Shown here: positions 1-12,959 of the stretch, one piece after another
How the letters are laid out: each line of letters begins with the position of its first letter
How positions within the stretch are numbered: the first letter of the stretch is position 1
Origin: Leucocoprinus leucothites
Taxonomy: Eukaryota; Basidiomycota; Agaricomycetes; Agaricales; Agaricaceae
Direction: 5' to 3'
Length of the DNA: 64,000 nucleotides
Assembly: GCA_013368445.1 (NCBI GenBank)
Contig: JAACJO010000029.1
Coordinates: forward strand, 310,001 to 374,000
Made by a program: the position numbers and the translations under genes
Notes under the pieces: model-generated
The model's database searches: none
Told to the model about the DNA's origin: nothing
What the model saw: the letters and a program-made list of their open reading frames with translations, nothing else

Positions 1-2560
1 GTCGCTGGATCCATACCTCCGCTAGCATGATGCCTGCAGCCCACCTACATATCATCAAGTTCATCCATTTCACCGTGAGGTACCCAGATATTTTCTCGCT
101 ACGCAGTGATGGCAAGCACGGCTGCTTGGCCCGGCGCTGTGAGGTTATGGTGTTTCGAAAACTCACGATTCCCTCGCTTGACACACGAAATCCTCATGCA
201 TCCATCAGACGGCATAAAGCGGAGGACCACCGCTCAGACTTCGGGCCAAAATGGTATACCTACAAGCAACCATGTCAAATGAAGCTCATGGGAAGCAGGA
301 AGAGAATTCAGTCTCTGCCATAATGAAATGCGGACTTTGTCAAGTACCGATGTTGTGCTGAACTTCGTTTGACCCATTTGGACACGGATGCTGAGATATT
401 CGTGGCCAGATGATTAGAAAGCACCTGGTGATTCCGTGACTGTGGGGTCAATATCATGTCGCTTATGAGTGGAACGATAGGCACAGTTTCCTGACTATCG
501 TCACTGTACGGTGTAAGTGTGAGCTAAATTTAAATCAAATATCGCTGATATCGGTTCTGAACGCTGGTAAGGGGGCTGACACCGACGGGATCACGATGTA
601 CATTGTTAATCAACTTGAATGCAAGAGACTCCCTAGACCACGCACCCGCTCACGGGGTAATGCTCCAATACATCATTCCGTCTTTCGAAAAACTTCATAC
701 CATCTCTAACGCCATGCGCTAGGGCATCGCTGCTCCATGCGAGACGATTGTAGATCTTGACGACGATAGGAATGGCAACCTCCGGCGGATCTTTGACCTC
801 AGAACAGCCCATTAAATTTCTTTGCAGTGCGAGAACCTATACACATTGTAGATGTACTACGCCAGCAAATTTACTGTCCATTTCTCTCCTTTGAAACAGC
901 CCCGACCCCTTTGCTCTATCTTAGGCTTTATTTCCCTATATTTTCAACTCCGCGTTTCATATCAAAGCTCTGCTTGATTTTCTTCTCAGTTGGATTCTTT
1001 TTTTCTTCACCTCAACTCACTGGGCGTTCACTGTTTATGTAGAGGGCTATAACCAGTAACGGCTGCTGAATTTAGTCATGCCTTTGTTTTCCTTCATCCA
1101 TATAGGAGGTTATAATTCTTCACCAGTCTCGGAGTTTATGTTCCGATTACCAACTGATGAGCCTTCCTATTATTTTTCCTCTTCTGTCTTAGTAATGTGG
1201 ACAGTCACCAGTAGCTCGACAATGAACCCAGCTTCTGGGAATTAACTGGGGACTTGACTTCAATGCAGTTAACGATAACCTACCTCTGAGGTGAGGTGTA
1301 ATAGCGTACCACTAAGAAGATGAGTACCATGAGTATTAGCAGTATGCCATACGGGAGAACTTGTGAGGTGTTGTCTCAAGAAACACTGCATAGCCAGGCT
1401 AGCAAAACTAACGAGGAGCATTGGACGATAGTTTCAGGGCTATTGACTGGGAACGTATGCCACAAATGTTATGGAAATCGTCCAGCGAGACAATTTCACT
1501 TTAGAAGAAGTTGGAATCCACTAAACACTAACAATAAAATACAAATTGAAGTGCTCATGGGAGCTTAACAGGTCCTACGGGTTTTTCAATGATGGTTGGC
1601 GACTTGGCTAGTCCATAGAGCAGAGAGTGTAGGGCCCGGGACTGACTGAAGGTGATGAGTTATGAGGTTACAAAAATGCGTCCTTAATCGGAATATCACC
1701 CGCATTAGAAAACGAGCTCGTGGTGGTGGTGACATGAGATGGAAAAGGTGTCACTATAAAATTAGGCAGCGCCCCTGGATGCATTACTGGCCGAAAGCAT
1801 GACATCCAGTTCTGAGATTTCAGGGTCCGTCTTTGACGTTCTCAGTGGCGTTCTGGTAATTATGGTCATTCGTTCAATGGTATGGCGTCGAGTGTGGTGT
1901 TGGCTGGAGCCGCAAGCGTTGATTCGGAAAACACTGTCTGCCATGTATTACACCCATTTTTTCCGGCTTGCACTCCTAAGAAGACCGAAGGACAGTCCAT
2001 GAAGGCAAACGAGGACTAGCTGTGGTTGCCTAATGCTCTGCATGACTATTTCATGTTCAGTTTTATACATGGTTTGAAAGGTCAATCCAAGTTTCAAATC
2101 TTGCCTAGTCCTTTCCGCTATGTTTCCATCGGGATCGAAATTTATTTTGAAGCCAGCTCTATAATTAGAATTATCAAACTCTTTTTTTAGGTTTCGTACC
2201 TATTTGCAAATATTGTCTCCTTCTGGTTTCAATTGTCCCTATTTCTTCCTCCTAGCTTGTAAGGATTTTACCTTACCGGCCATCGCCTCGTGCCCACAAG
2301 AGAGGAGGGATCATAGACAATTCATGGACTTCCAATGTAATGTAAGCGGAATCCACACCTCAAACATATTTGAAATCACGAGCCTGTCGCAGTACCTCTT
2401 ATCCTCAAGAAAAAGCATAAACTTTTGCCCTGAAAGCGGCTCTGGTGACGGCCATCATAGACTATAAATGGCAGGGGTTAGAAGCCAGCAGGGTCGACAT
2501 GGAGCTACTAAAAGTACTGTCAAGGGTAATGCCACTAAAAACGGCTCGCGGCCACTGGTA
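1..2560. other. No gene recognised
   Basis: Only short open frames without family features occur here, none with a convincing chain of exons. A pyrimidine-rich stretch near 880-1020 and AT-rich stretches near 2100-2200 look like ordinary intergenic DNA. A 3' end of a gene lying off the left edge cannot be excluded. Confidence 0.5.
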
Positions 2561-2573
2561 CCCGTTTTAGATT

Positions 2574-2580
2574 ACTATAA
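2574..2580 (+). promoter_or_regulatory. TATA box of chitin deacetylase copy 1
   Basis: A CTATAAATG element lies about 75 bp upstream of the chosen start codon. The second copy of the gene has a matching GTATAAATG about 90 bp upstream of its start, so the element is conserved between the two promoters. Confidence 0.5.
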
Positions 2581-2651
2581 ATGTACAGGAAAGATTCCAG
2601 AGGCATTCTGGCTCCCTTGGTCCTCGCCTTCCTCTCTCTGGCACACTTGCG

Positions 2652-4599
2652 ATGCGACCCTCTGCTGTACTTTTCGCGATTTTAGCGCTTAGGTGCTATG
2701 CCCAAGACAGAACAACAGAGACAGGTGAAGGCTCGATTGCAGGTAGCGAATTTATATGTAATGTCACTTACCACGACAATTGACCACATGAGGACAGATC
2801 CTCAGATCGAGTGCTCTCCGTACAACTATCCTCCTGTGGCGTCTCAATCGGCGGCCTTTCCAACAATATGGCAACCTGCAAGTATTCTACCAGGCGACAG
2901 TGCTGCACAAAACCTTTGGAACACTATTGCGCCCTCCGTTCCGGGAATTTCCCCAAAGGCACCACAATGTTGCTCATCTACTGCATAGCACTCTCTAATA
3001 CACCATGAGCAGCCAACCCTAGGGACCACGAATTCCGCTGGTTTTCAGTACAGCCCCTCTGACCCGGATTGTTGGTGGTCATATAAACAATGTGTTACTC
3101 CGAAGCTCTCTGGATTATCGCCGGACATTTCAAATGTTCCTGAGGTAAGTTTCCAGTGTTGCGCTCAATTACAATCGCCCAACCACATATTCCTGATCCG
3201 ATAGCCATATACCACGGGGTATGGCTTCGACGATGGCCCGAATTGCTCCCACAACGCTTTCTACGACTACCTTGCAAGCAAGAATCAGAAAGCCAGTCAG
3301 TCTTAGCCTGCGTTCCCATCTCCTTATCTCACCGATCATTTGTCAGCAATGTATTATATTGGAAGCAACGTCATGGACTGGCCATTGGAAGCTCAGAGGG
3401 GTCTCGCGGATGGTAAGTGATACATTTTATCAGGTGAACCATCCACTCAAATTCCTTCAGGGCATGAAATCTGCGTTCGTGAGTCTCAATTCTCCCGTAC
3501 GATAACAAGGCAATCTCATCCCTCACCTCACAATAGACACATGGTCTCACCGATATAGTAAGTTAAGGAATAATACGCTTCCGCCGAACAGCATTTTGAT
3601 TATACCATCTTTAGTGACGTCGTTCTCCAGTCCAGATGCATTTGCAGAACTCTATTATAGTATGTATTATCTCCTATATAAAGCATCAGTGATTCATAAT
3701 ACCATCAATCGCAGCGGCAGGGACCCCTCTTGTAGTCCACAATTGCACGCTAACATAGTATTTAGATGCAAGCCATTAAACTTGTGGTTGGTGTGACACC
3801 AACATGTTGGCGGGTAGTTATCGCTCGACCGTCTACCATCATGAACAATTTAAGCTAACGGACAATAATCCCAGCCACCATTCGGTGACGTTGATGATCG
3901 GATCCGCGCCATTGCCAGAGGTCTTGGTCTTCAGACCATCATCTGGGACTACGACTCGAATGATTGGAGGAACGGCATGGGGGGCATAACTAAAACACAA
4001 GTCGATTCCAATTACGAAACTTTTATTAACATGGCTACGGACGGGACATTTTCAACTGTAAGTTCCAATTGGATTTCGTGGCTTTAAATATTCACTTGAT
4101 TTCCGGATACTTACGTGCTTCTGGAACATAAGCATGGCGGCATTATGTTGACCCACGAACTCAATAATTTCACAATGTCGGAAGCAGTGGAATTTTATGA
4201 TAAGTTACAGGGTGCATTCAAGGTGAACTAAACAGAATGTTTGCTAATCTAAGCTCGTCAGACTAATACAAACACTCATAGTATATAGTTCCCGTTGGCG
4301 TGGCCTATAACAAAACACAACCCTACGTCGAGAAAAACTATACACAACCGACGTTCGAACAATGTAGGTGGATATCGGCTGTGATGGACTGTGAGCTTAC
4401 TATCCATCTTAACCCTCCAGATATCAAGGGCGCAGCAGCAGCCCCAGGCAATGGTAATATAGGATCGTCGGGGACGGGAGGCGCTGCAGGCTCAGGATCC
4501 ACAGCATCCCAAAAGAACGGTGATACTGCCAGAGCGCTATCTTGGACTTACGCGGGCAAACTCCTTGCTGTGACTACGGCCTGGACTCTTCTTTTCTAG
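2652..4599 (+). CDS. Chitin deacetylase (CE4 family), GPI-type, copy 1
   Basis: Predicted to remove acetyl groups from cell-wall chitin to give chitosan, at the cell surface. Fourteen exons: 2652-2742, 2798-2958, 3013-3144, 3205-3295, 3347-3412, 3461-3478, 3537-3557, 3615-3659, 3715-3716, 3766-3813, 3875-4057, 4133-4222, 4282-4363, 4421-4599; 1209 nt, 402 residues. It starts with a signal peptide ([13 protein letters not shown]). CE4 motifs are present: GFDDGP (metal-binding Asp pair), HTWSH (HxxxH), WRPPFGD and LTHEL. A Ser/Gly/Ala-rich linker and a hydrophobic C-terminus fit a GPI signal. All exons except the last have the same length as in the copy at 36.2 kb. Oddities: exon 9 is only two nucleotides, and intron 2 begins with GC (AAG, then GCACCA) where the other copy has GT. 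Family assignment is firm; whether this copy is fully functional is less sure because of that donor. Confidence 0.85.
3715..3716 (+). other. Two-nucleotide microexon (CG) of chitin deacetylase copy 1
   Basis: The exon ending at 3659 leaves one base (A) and the exon starting at 3766 begins with ATG in frame, so two bases are missing. CG at 3715-3716 follows an AG acceptor and precedes a GC donor. Adding it gives Tyr-Tyr-Thr-Met across the junction. Flanking introns are 55 and 49 nt; the second carries GCTAAC. Confidence 0.6.
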
Positions 4600-5863
4600 A
4601 CACCATATCCGAGACCCTGAGCTAGATGGTGTTATGCCCACGGACTATTTAAATTGAACCGCGAACATTATTATACCCCTTTTTATTAGATGAATGCCTA
4701 TTATCGTTTGACGGGACTCTCAGAGGCTGTAGCTCTTTCATGGTGATCCATCGTACTGTAGAGATCGGACTTCGCGTGACGTCATATCACCGCCGTCACG
4801 CGTCCTCTCTCTACTACTGATTAAGTCCCCTCCTTCTTCGACAACTCTCTGTGTACTAACCGACACCCCACTACCCTGGCAACGCACCAATCATCAATCA
4901 TAGCCGACTACTATATCAAGACGCCCCTGCACAGTCCTCGCCCAGTAGCCGCCGCTTACCACCACTATCCCCCTCAGCTTTCCCCTTTCCTCTCTCAATT
5001 CCACATGCCCCTTTCCTCTCTCCATTCTACACTTTCCTTTTAATACTCGCTACGTATATTTCGCACTCGGCATCCCCGCTTCAACGCAACCGAGTTAGGA
5101 CCTGTCATCCAACTGACAGAAGTCCGAACATTTAAATTATGTTTTATCTTTTTTTTATTGTTCCTCCTCCCTCCTTTGTCCTAAAATCTCGATAAAATAC
5201 TCGCTCATACTCCGGTACATTCGCTACCGCTCCGCTTCATCGTCTAGTCTAATAGTGTGGGTCTAAACGACCACATGGACCCCTCTCTCCACCTACTTGT
5301 CCACCAATAATATTCTTTAGAATTATCTTTCTCTTTCAAAAACTTAACTAAACATTTTGTAAACTGCTCTTTTCTGCTCTTTCCATTCACCTCTAGCATT
5401 GTAGATACTCATAGAACCGTAGCTTTAAATACTGCGATGTATTTCTGTTTTTCTTTAGTGAAATCTACCCCCATCTCCCCGACCCAGTTTGAGCTCTAAG
5501 TTTAAGCTCTTTGACATGGCTATCACTCAAATCAACCGCTCTCATCGTCATTTCACTCCTCAGCAACGTTTCACATCGTCGCACGAGTGCTGAGCTATCA
5601 TTTCAATTAAAACTTCATTAAATAACATTTATAACATTACTCTATTTGGGTCAGAACCAACGACAGACGGACGCTGTCGTGCTCGCAACTTTAACCGCAC
5701 TCACCTAGTATACTTTCCCTTCAGTACCTCTACCCCTGGCGTAAGTCTTGTTGCCCAACAAGCGCGTTAATGTACCAGAGACGCAGACTCGTAGTGGCAT
5801 GATACTCTCGGTGCGAGGGGTACGATCAAATGCACGCCTCCTTCCCCGATCATCTCAAAGAGA
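4600..5863. other. Intergenic, pyrimidine-rich
   Basis: The first 100 bp are the 3' flank of the chitin deacetylase. The rest is rich in CT runs (about 4850-5070 and 5160-5400) with no open frame of useful length. I see no RNA gene or repeat. Confidence 0.5.
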
Positions 5864-6645
5864 TCATCCGAATCTTGCTATGTGGTGTTCACACTCCACC
5901 AACTCACGATTCTCTTGATCCGAATGTTTCAGATGCATGATCTTGATCAGTTTTATACTTGTATTCAAGCTCATTCCGTGAACATAGTCGATAAGGTGAA
6001 AGGCTTCGCGGTGAGCCATGTGCTGGCATAGTATACCCAAACTTGATATAATATTTTCACGAATGGCTGCTCTATCGTTCTGACACGGATAAAAAGCTTT
6101 CTCACGGTACTCTTGCTCTATATTTGGAAGCCAATTCAAGGATCTAGCTGCAGCATCCACCGAGTGCACTTCAACCCAGTTTCGACACTTGAACAGGTCA
6201 AGCGGGTTATACAATGGTGGCATGCATCTCTCGAGCGCTAGATGTCGACCATAGTGAAAGCCAGAATCATCGATCTCAGGAAAAGATTGACACTTCGTTA
6301 TAGCCGTGGAACACGCTCACAGGAACCACACCAAAGCCCTCCAGACTTGATCGACGTTTGCAAAGCCGCTCAGCATGTGCATACCTCCGTGAAAATTTCT
6401 TGGAGTGAACTTGACGTCTACTACCCCACCTAGCCCAAATCAGACCATTTCAGAGGTTCCGGGCTACAAACACTGTAATGCCGGGGGGCCACTAGATGAG
6501 TCTCATTCGAAGATGCATGTGGCGCGTCTAGTGGCGTTTCAATCTTCGCGTACCGTAATCCGGCACAATTATCAATTCTCCTGCCGTTCACATAAGCTGA
6601 TATAAAGTTCGTGCGGCAGTCAAAGGAACCTACGGTAAAACACAA
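5864..6645 (-). other. Possible unrecognised gene or gene remnant
   Basis: A 119-residue frame runs from an ATG at 6223 down to a stop at 5864. It has balanced composition (for example RNWVEVHSVDAAARSLNWLP) and no low complexity. Upstream on the same strand, 6430-6645 holds another protein-like frame, and a possible GTGAGC donor with a CTGAG acceptor lies between them near 6270-6330. I recognise no domain. It could be a small spliced gene or a decayed one. Confidence 0.3.
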
Positions 6646-7419
6646 ACTTGTTCCGAACGATTTTGTTCATTGTCCGTGCTAATCATTCATTCCTCCTTTA
6701 CCGTGGCATCTACCATGCAAAGTGCTAGTAGTATATCGCCGAATTCTGTGGACTAAGCTTCCCAGTTGAAACAGATGCTGACTTCATCAATCGATATCGC
6801 AAGTCACGATCTAAACCGGCAACTTCGTTTACCTTTAGAAACAGACCCCTCTCTCCTTACGTTGAAAGCTGCATTCTCGGGGCCGGTATTCTCAGCTGTC
6901 AACTAGAAAGTTATCCTCCCCAAGTGGCTTTCAATCGCCGGTTGCTGAAGGCTTAGTTCCTTTCCTTCCAAGAATATCTTAATTTCATCCTAGGAAAATG
7001 TTGGCATCATCTTACTGGCAACCTCTAGCCGACTAGGCTCTCAAATCCAAGGCTGGATATAGGGCGCTTAAACTGGCACCGGAGCGGATTGTCCGGACAC
7101 AAAACCATTGAACAAGCATCATCGGCATGCATCGAAATCTTAGGGAGGAATGCTGGTGTAACGAGGGAAATGCGTTTGAGCATGCCTTCGATCCTGGAAA
7201 TGTTGCTTGGTCATAAGAGTACAAGGAGTACTAGATCTTGCTACTGCCGTGGACGCGTTGCACTCCTCTATCACCGTTTGTTGCGGTATCGTAGCCGCAT
7301 GCACATGTAGTGCGATCCATTACATTAGTTTATCTAGTCTCTAAATTGATAATCCCAGCATCGTAGATAAATTATTGGTGGTATAGTTGAGTGGGGTAAA
7401 TACCGTCTATTCCGTCATA

Positions 7420-10400
7420 TTACTTTTTAGCTGCAGGAAGGGTCTTGCGGTAAGTCTCTTCAAGGTCCTTCTGCACATTAGGTGTCACAGGCAGGTGTGT
7501 CTATAGAGATGTCTGAATCAGTTTCGGAATCCCTACTCGCTGAATACGCGTGCTCACCTTGTATTCCATGCTGAATTCACCTAAAGACGGACAAAATTGG
7601 TTTGAGATAGCGCGGACGCGAACAGCGGTGTTGGCACTTACCCTTGCCCTGGGTCGAACCACGGAGTTGATTCGAGTATCCAAACATGTCATTCAGGGGT
7701 ACTTCAGCCACACACGTGAACTCCTCGTCGCGGACTTCACTGTCAATGATCGTGCCACGCCTCGAGTTCAATCCACCAATGACTTGGCCTATTGATAAAT
7801 TTGTTAGCGCAAAGCATGGAGACTCATCTCGATAGACACCCACTTTGGAACTCAGAAGGAGCCACAACCTCCACCGTCATGATAGGCTCAAGGATAACAG
7901 GGCCGGCTTTCTTGAATGCTTCTCTGTAAGCACCAATTGTGGCCAGTCTGAAAGCAAGCTCGGAGGAGTCAACGGCGTGGAAGGCACCGTCTTGTAGGAT
8001 CATGCGACAACCCGAAATCGGGTTTCCGGAGAGTGTTCCTTTCTCCAGTGCCTCATAGAATCCCTACATCAAACAGAATATAAGCGCTGAGGTAAGCATA
8101 CCAGCCACTAGAGCAGACAAAATATCCCTACCCTCTCAACGCCTGGAATGAAATTGGAAGGAATATTGCCGCCCATGACGACGCTTTCAAATCCTGTGTC
8201 CTTTCCGGTCTCTGGATCTGGATCCATGGGCTCGATATATCCGATGACCTTGGCATATTGTCCAGCGCCACCGGTTTGCTTTTTATGCGTGTAATTGAAA
8301 TCAGCACGTTGTGTGATAGTCTCGCGGTAAGCAACCCGAGGTTTGCCGGTGATGCACTCTGTGTTGTATTCCCGTTTCATACGCTCCACGTAAATTTCGA
8401 GGTGGAGTTCACCCATTCCGGAAATGATGGTCTAGATAATCAGCTCAGAAGGCGAAGATGATGATAAATGCTAGTGTTTGACGTACCTCCTTGCTTTCTT
8501 GATCGATATGAACTCTGAACGTGGGGTCTTCCTTCTGGAAGCGGTTGAGTGCACGAGAGAAGTTGGGTGTCTCTTGGCCTTTAGGTTTGATAGCCAAAGA
8601 AATGACCGGCTCCGGGACGAACATTGAAGACTGGAAAGGTAAGTGAGCATCTTCGAGATGAAAGACGGGCGGCTTTGATATACCATTGAGAAGCTCGTCG
8701 AACCATCAGTGAATGTGTCCCCAGAAGAGCATTCAACACCAAAAATAGCACAAATTTCACCGGGCCCAATTGATTCAATGTCCTACTGTTTATCAACATG
8801 TAATCTCGGCTTTGAAAAAAAAAAAGAAACATACCTCCATCTCATTACTGTGCATTCGAACCAGACGAGGGACTTTGACCTTCTTACCGGTGCGCGCATT
8901 GTAGATCTGCATGGCTTTCTTCAGGGTCCCTTGATAGACACGCATATACGTGAGCTGGCCAAATCGTCCCTCTTCGAGTTTGAAGGCTAATCCGACAAGG
9001 GGAGCCTCGGCAGCTGGAACAAGCTCAACTTGGGGCGAGCCTACAGGCGCTTTCGTGTCATGAGCCAGGACTTGACTTTCCGATGGGTTTGGCAGGTAAG
9101 AACAAACGCCGTCCAGAAGAGGCTGGACAGCAGTGTTCTTGATCGCAGATCCAAGGAAAACAGGCGAGAATTTGAGACCAACGGTAGAACGACGAATTGC
9201 CGCAGCAATTTGCTCGTTTGTCGGAAGTTCATCATTGAGGAATATTTCACCAATTTCCTCATCAACTTCAGCCAGCTGTTCAATGAGCTCCTGTCTCTTC
9301 TGCTTGGCCAAGTCCATCACAGAAGCAGGAATTTCTTCCGAGATAATGACCTCGTTACTAAATATTACCAAATCAGTGGACATAAAACGTTGTACTGCCA
9401 GAGGTAAGCTCACCCTTTGTAACCCTGGTTGTAAATAGATCGCCAGTGCACGAGGTCGACGACACCTTTAAATTCATCTTCCGTTCCGATTGGAACTTGT
9501 ACAGCAGCTGCGGGTATCCGAAGTTTGGTGCGAATCTGATTCACGATCCTCCAAGGATTTGCACCAGGCCTATTACTCGTAAGGCAATGAGCTATATGCG
9601 CACAAAGGGACCCACCTGTCCATCTTGTTAACGAAAGAAATGCGAGGAACATTGTAACGACGCATTTGACGGTCCACCGTCGTCGTTTGACTCTGAAAAT
9701 CAAGATTCAGATTTCTGAAGAAAGAAACAGCCCATAGACGAACCTGCACACCCGCAACTGCACACAAAACCAGCACAGCGCCATCCAGAACTCGTAATGC
9801 TCGCTCTACCTCGATTGTGAAGTCGACATGTCCTGTATGACGTAGAAGATGAGTCTGGTTGAGTCTGATGTCGTTTTTCCAAGGAAAAGGTTCTTACCAG
9901 GTGTGTCAATAATATTGACAGCGTAGTTTTGCTTGGTACCGGACACAGGATCCGTAGCCTCCCAGTCGCAGAAAGTGGCAGCACTTTGGATAGTAATGCC
10001 TTTCTCCCTTTCCAGATCCATGCTGTCCATCTTGGCGCCAACCGAATCCTTGCCCCGGACCTGACCAGGAGGAGTAAGTGCACAGTGCATAAAGCGTGAT
10101 TGGGCGCATATAGTCAAGTAAAAGCGACTATAGCACACGTACCTCGTGAATGTCCTTAATTCGACCGGTGTAATACAAAACACGCTCCGTTAAAGTCGTT
10201 TTCCCAGAGTCAATATGCGCTGAGATACCAATGTTTCTTTGGAATCTCAGTTGCTGGTGGTCCTTGTCAGAAAGCTGGAACGCAACCTTCTGAGGACCAG
10301 CCGAGGCATCCTCAGCGGGTTTAAGGGCGGCAGCAGTGGAGGCCGCGCGGCAAGTAGTCAGAGGAAGAAGAGAAAGAGAGAAGTTTGAAGGAGAGTGCAG

Positions 10401-10445
10401 CCACCGCGAGCAGCGCGACTGGGCCAACAAACGAGCCAGGAACAT
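7420..10445 (-). CDS. MEF1: Mitochondrial elongation factor G
   Basis: GTPase that translocates tRNA and mRNA on the mitochondrial ribosome. Thirteen exons (10143-10445, 9898-10060, 9744-9832, 9616-9692, 9414-9569, 8835-9357, 8684-8782, 8487-8630, 8132-8431, 7844-8063, 7642-7788, 7558-7580, 7420-7500) give 2325 nt and 774 residues, usual for the family. The first 45 residues are rich in Arg/Ser/Leu with few acidic residues, as in a mitochondrial targeting signal. The P-loop AHIDSGKT is near residue 75, followed by DTPGHVDF (G3) and NKMDR (G4). The later domains are continuous through the C-terminal [10 protein letters not shown]. Exon 12 is only 23 nt. A single-copy housekeeping gene among duplicated accessory genes. 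Confidence 0.95.
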
Positions 10446-10790
10446 TGTGGCCAGCAGTGACTTGGCCGTCAGAGGTGAACTAGTGAATTGATGGCGTCGA
10501 AATTTTGGCGCGTCATTGCTTAGTCAGCAACACTCGGTAAGTAAACTTTAACTTTAACTTTGTGGGACTTTGTTGAAATATGTTCTTGGTTAAATATTTT
10601 AACTTTGGTGATTAAAATCAGATTCTTGTGTGCATCCACTCTTCATTTCAATTTGAGCCATGAACCAAGACACACTACGCCCTTCGACAGAAGACAGACG
10701 AAAATATGAACATTTGCTTCGAGCAAATGCTTGCCTATGGGTGTATATTTATCTATCGGACCCAAGATCTTTCCACTAGTTTGGCATCTC
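10446..10790. other. Intergenic region between divergent MEF1 and kinase 1
   Basis: Shared upstream region of two divergently transcribed genes. A short repeat of the form AACTTTAACTTTAACTTT lies near 10542-10560. No other gene is seen. Confidence 0.5.
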
Positions 10791-10828
10791 CTCGTGACGG
10801 GGGCGTGATCCGTGAATTGCTATATAAG
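10791..10828 (+). promoter_or_regulatory. Conserved promoter block plus TATA box of kinase 1
   Basis: CTCGTGACGGGGGCGTG (10791-10807) is followed after 14 bp by ATATAAG (10822-10828), 45 bp before the start codon. The same two elements precede kinases 2 and 3. Confidence 0.55.
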
Positions 10829-10873
10829 CATGAACAGCTGCAATTCCTTCAGCAATCTTGATACCCAGCACAA

Positions 10874-12193
10874 ATGGTGAGACGCTCCTGATCTCTGACT
10901 GTCAGGCGTCGTTTCACTCAAAACGCCTTCAGCTAGCAGCCCATCGGTATATACAAACCCACGATGTTAGTGTATCAAACGATATCATCGGATATGGATC
11001 GTTTTCCGATGTCCGCTTGGGAGAGTGGCAGGATAGCGATCACGAAGAAGCAAAGGTTGCTTGAATCCAATCGTTGAGCTATTCAATGTTATATTCAATT
11101 ATATCTCTCCTAGCTTGCAATAAAGATCTTTCGGCAAGCCAAAGAATGCAATGAGACGACATTGATCGCTACATTCAAGAGGGTAAGCGTATCCACGACC
11201 TTTTTCGTACTTGTCTCATTCTTTTCTTCAGAGACTCAACAGCGAGATCTCAACCTGGTCACGCGCACAGCGTCATCCAAATGTCCTCCCTTTTATCGGT
11301 GCATATGAACACGAGACCGGGAAGTTACCCGCCCTCGTGTCTCCTTACCGAGAAGCCGGGGACATTCATGCCTACATCACTACCCGAAATGACTACAATC
11401 GTCAACCTTTCGTGCGTAAGGCATCCTCGATATTCACTTTCGTCATGGCTGAAGTTTCTTCAGGTTGTTGGAATTGCCGATGGATTGGTGCACCTCCATT
11501 CGTATGACATTATTCACGGGGACCTCAAACCAGTCAGTCTTCCTTTATATAACAAAGAGTCTCATCCAATCCTCCTTCCCAGAAAAACATTCTCATTCAT
11601 ATCGGTGGTGACGGGATGCCGACGCCTGAGATAGCAGATTTTGGCAGATCCAGAATTCTGAACGTGAAGGGCTTCACAGGAAGCCTCCACTCTACAAGTC
11701 GGTCCGTGATTTCGGCGAGTTTTATTGGGACTGTCCACTCAGCTGCCTTTCAGATACGCGGCACCCGAGGTCCTTAACCCTCCCTCTCGCGAAGCTAGTA
11801 GTCCGCTCTTAGGTGTTCCTTCCGAAGAAGACAACAAAGCGCTTACCAAAGAGTCCGACGTTTGGAGCCTCGGAATGGTTTTATTGCACGTATGTTTATT
11901 TACTTGACTTCCTATGGTCGCAATCTAGCAATGAATACTTCCGTCTCTAGGTTTTCAGCGGTAAAGACCCGTATCCATACCTCAAGGATCACCAGATTGT
12001 TTTGGCTCACGAAAGAAAGGAAGAGCCGAATGAAGAGCATCATCCAATGCCGATGAGTCCCTCAGAGATAGAAAGAGTTTGGCCCATTCTCCGGCGATGC
12101 TGGGAGTTAGTTAAGGAGCCCGCGACCCGCTGCTCAGCAAAGGAGTGTGCCGATAATCTGAAGGCTCTCTTTAACGAACGCGCTCATAACTGA
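10874..12193 (+). CDS. Tyrosine-kinase-like protein kinase, copy 1
   Basis: Stand-alone kinase domain, 322 residues, of the TKL-like type expanded in mushroom fungi; presumably cytosolic. Exons: 10874-10876 (the start codon alone), 10906-11055, 11114-11182, 11232-11411, 11464-11532, 11583-11701, 11754-11889, 11951-12193. Visible motifs: glycine loop GYGSFSDV, LAIK (ATP-anchoring Lys), Glu of helix C in LNSEIS, HGDLKPKN catalytic loop (Gly replaces Arg of HRD), ADFG, YAAPE and SDVWSLG. All catalytic residues are there, so it is probably active. No extra N- or C-terminal domain exists. Its substrate cannot be told from sequence. The start was chosen because all three paralogues then share the ATG-only first exon. 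Confidence 0.8.
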
Positions 12194-12857
12194 TATATCT
12201 CCCCGCAATTGGTTGTGCGCAATACTAAATACAATTTCGATACGTCCATCGCAAATATTTCCCCCACTAAACCAGGCTTCTTAGCATCATTCCTCTAAAA
12301 CTCGGCCAAATACTCAATTATACCCTTTTCCGCCTCGTGTACAGACTGTTTTACTCTATACTTTCATATACAATAATATTTTAGTTTTTGGCCAGTCATT
12401 GTCAACGTCACATTCTCAGGCCTCCGGGAATCAGGCCTTGACGGCTCCTTGTTCTAATCAGCCACACTCCAGTACTCCACGCCCTGGATGACGCACCCAC
12501 GCCGATGCACAGAGCCCCACTCACGGGGCTGGCAGGTGCACCTTTATTTTCGCAAACCTTTGAGTTAAGAGAGAAAGATAGAAATGGCAAGTAAAGTATG
12601 GCCGCTCCTCGAATTGAAAATCGGCCCGTAAACGGCTTAATCTTCAAATCCAAAATAACTGTAGGCTGCGTTATGAATTTCATTTCGGTTACGGCCCTTT
12701 CTAAATTAAGGACACTGCTCCTCCTTAAGTTCCATCTCCCACGAATGCGACTAGGGTGGGAGCGAATAGGAGCGAACGGTGCGCATTCTTCGAACGACTG
12801 ATTATGGGCCTATGTTTATCAATCTAGAACACAGATCTGTTGCAATCTCGTTATCTC
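12194..12857. other. Intergenic between kinases 1 and 2
   Basis: No open frame with family features. It contains the 3' flank of kinase 1 and the distal promoter of kinase 2. Confidence 0.5.
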
Positions 12858-12902
12858 CTCATGGGCGAGGCGTGGCCGGTGACCAATCCAAGTTGATATA
12901 AG
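12858..12902 (+). promoter_or_regulatory. Conserved promoter block plus TATA box of kinase 2
   Basis: CTCATGGGCGAGGCGTG (12858-12874), then ATATAAG (12896-12902), 57 bp before the start codon. It matches the blocks upstream of kinases 1 and 3. Confidence 0.55.
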
Positions 12903-12959
12903 TGAACATCGGAACCTGAATGGCAGTGAGCTCCAGGATCAGCTTGATTGTTCGCACTA

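Noticed and set aside
2652..4599. Chitin deacetylase copy 1 as a pseudogene
   Set aside because: Open frames look fragmented because of 13 introns. Once spliced, all exons match copy 2 in length and the frame is open; only one donor is unusual.
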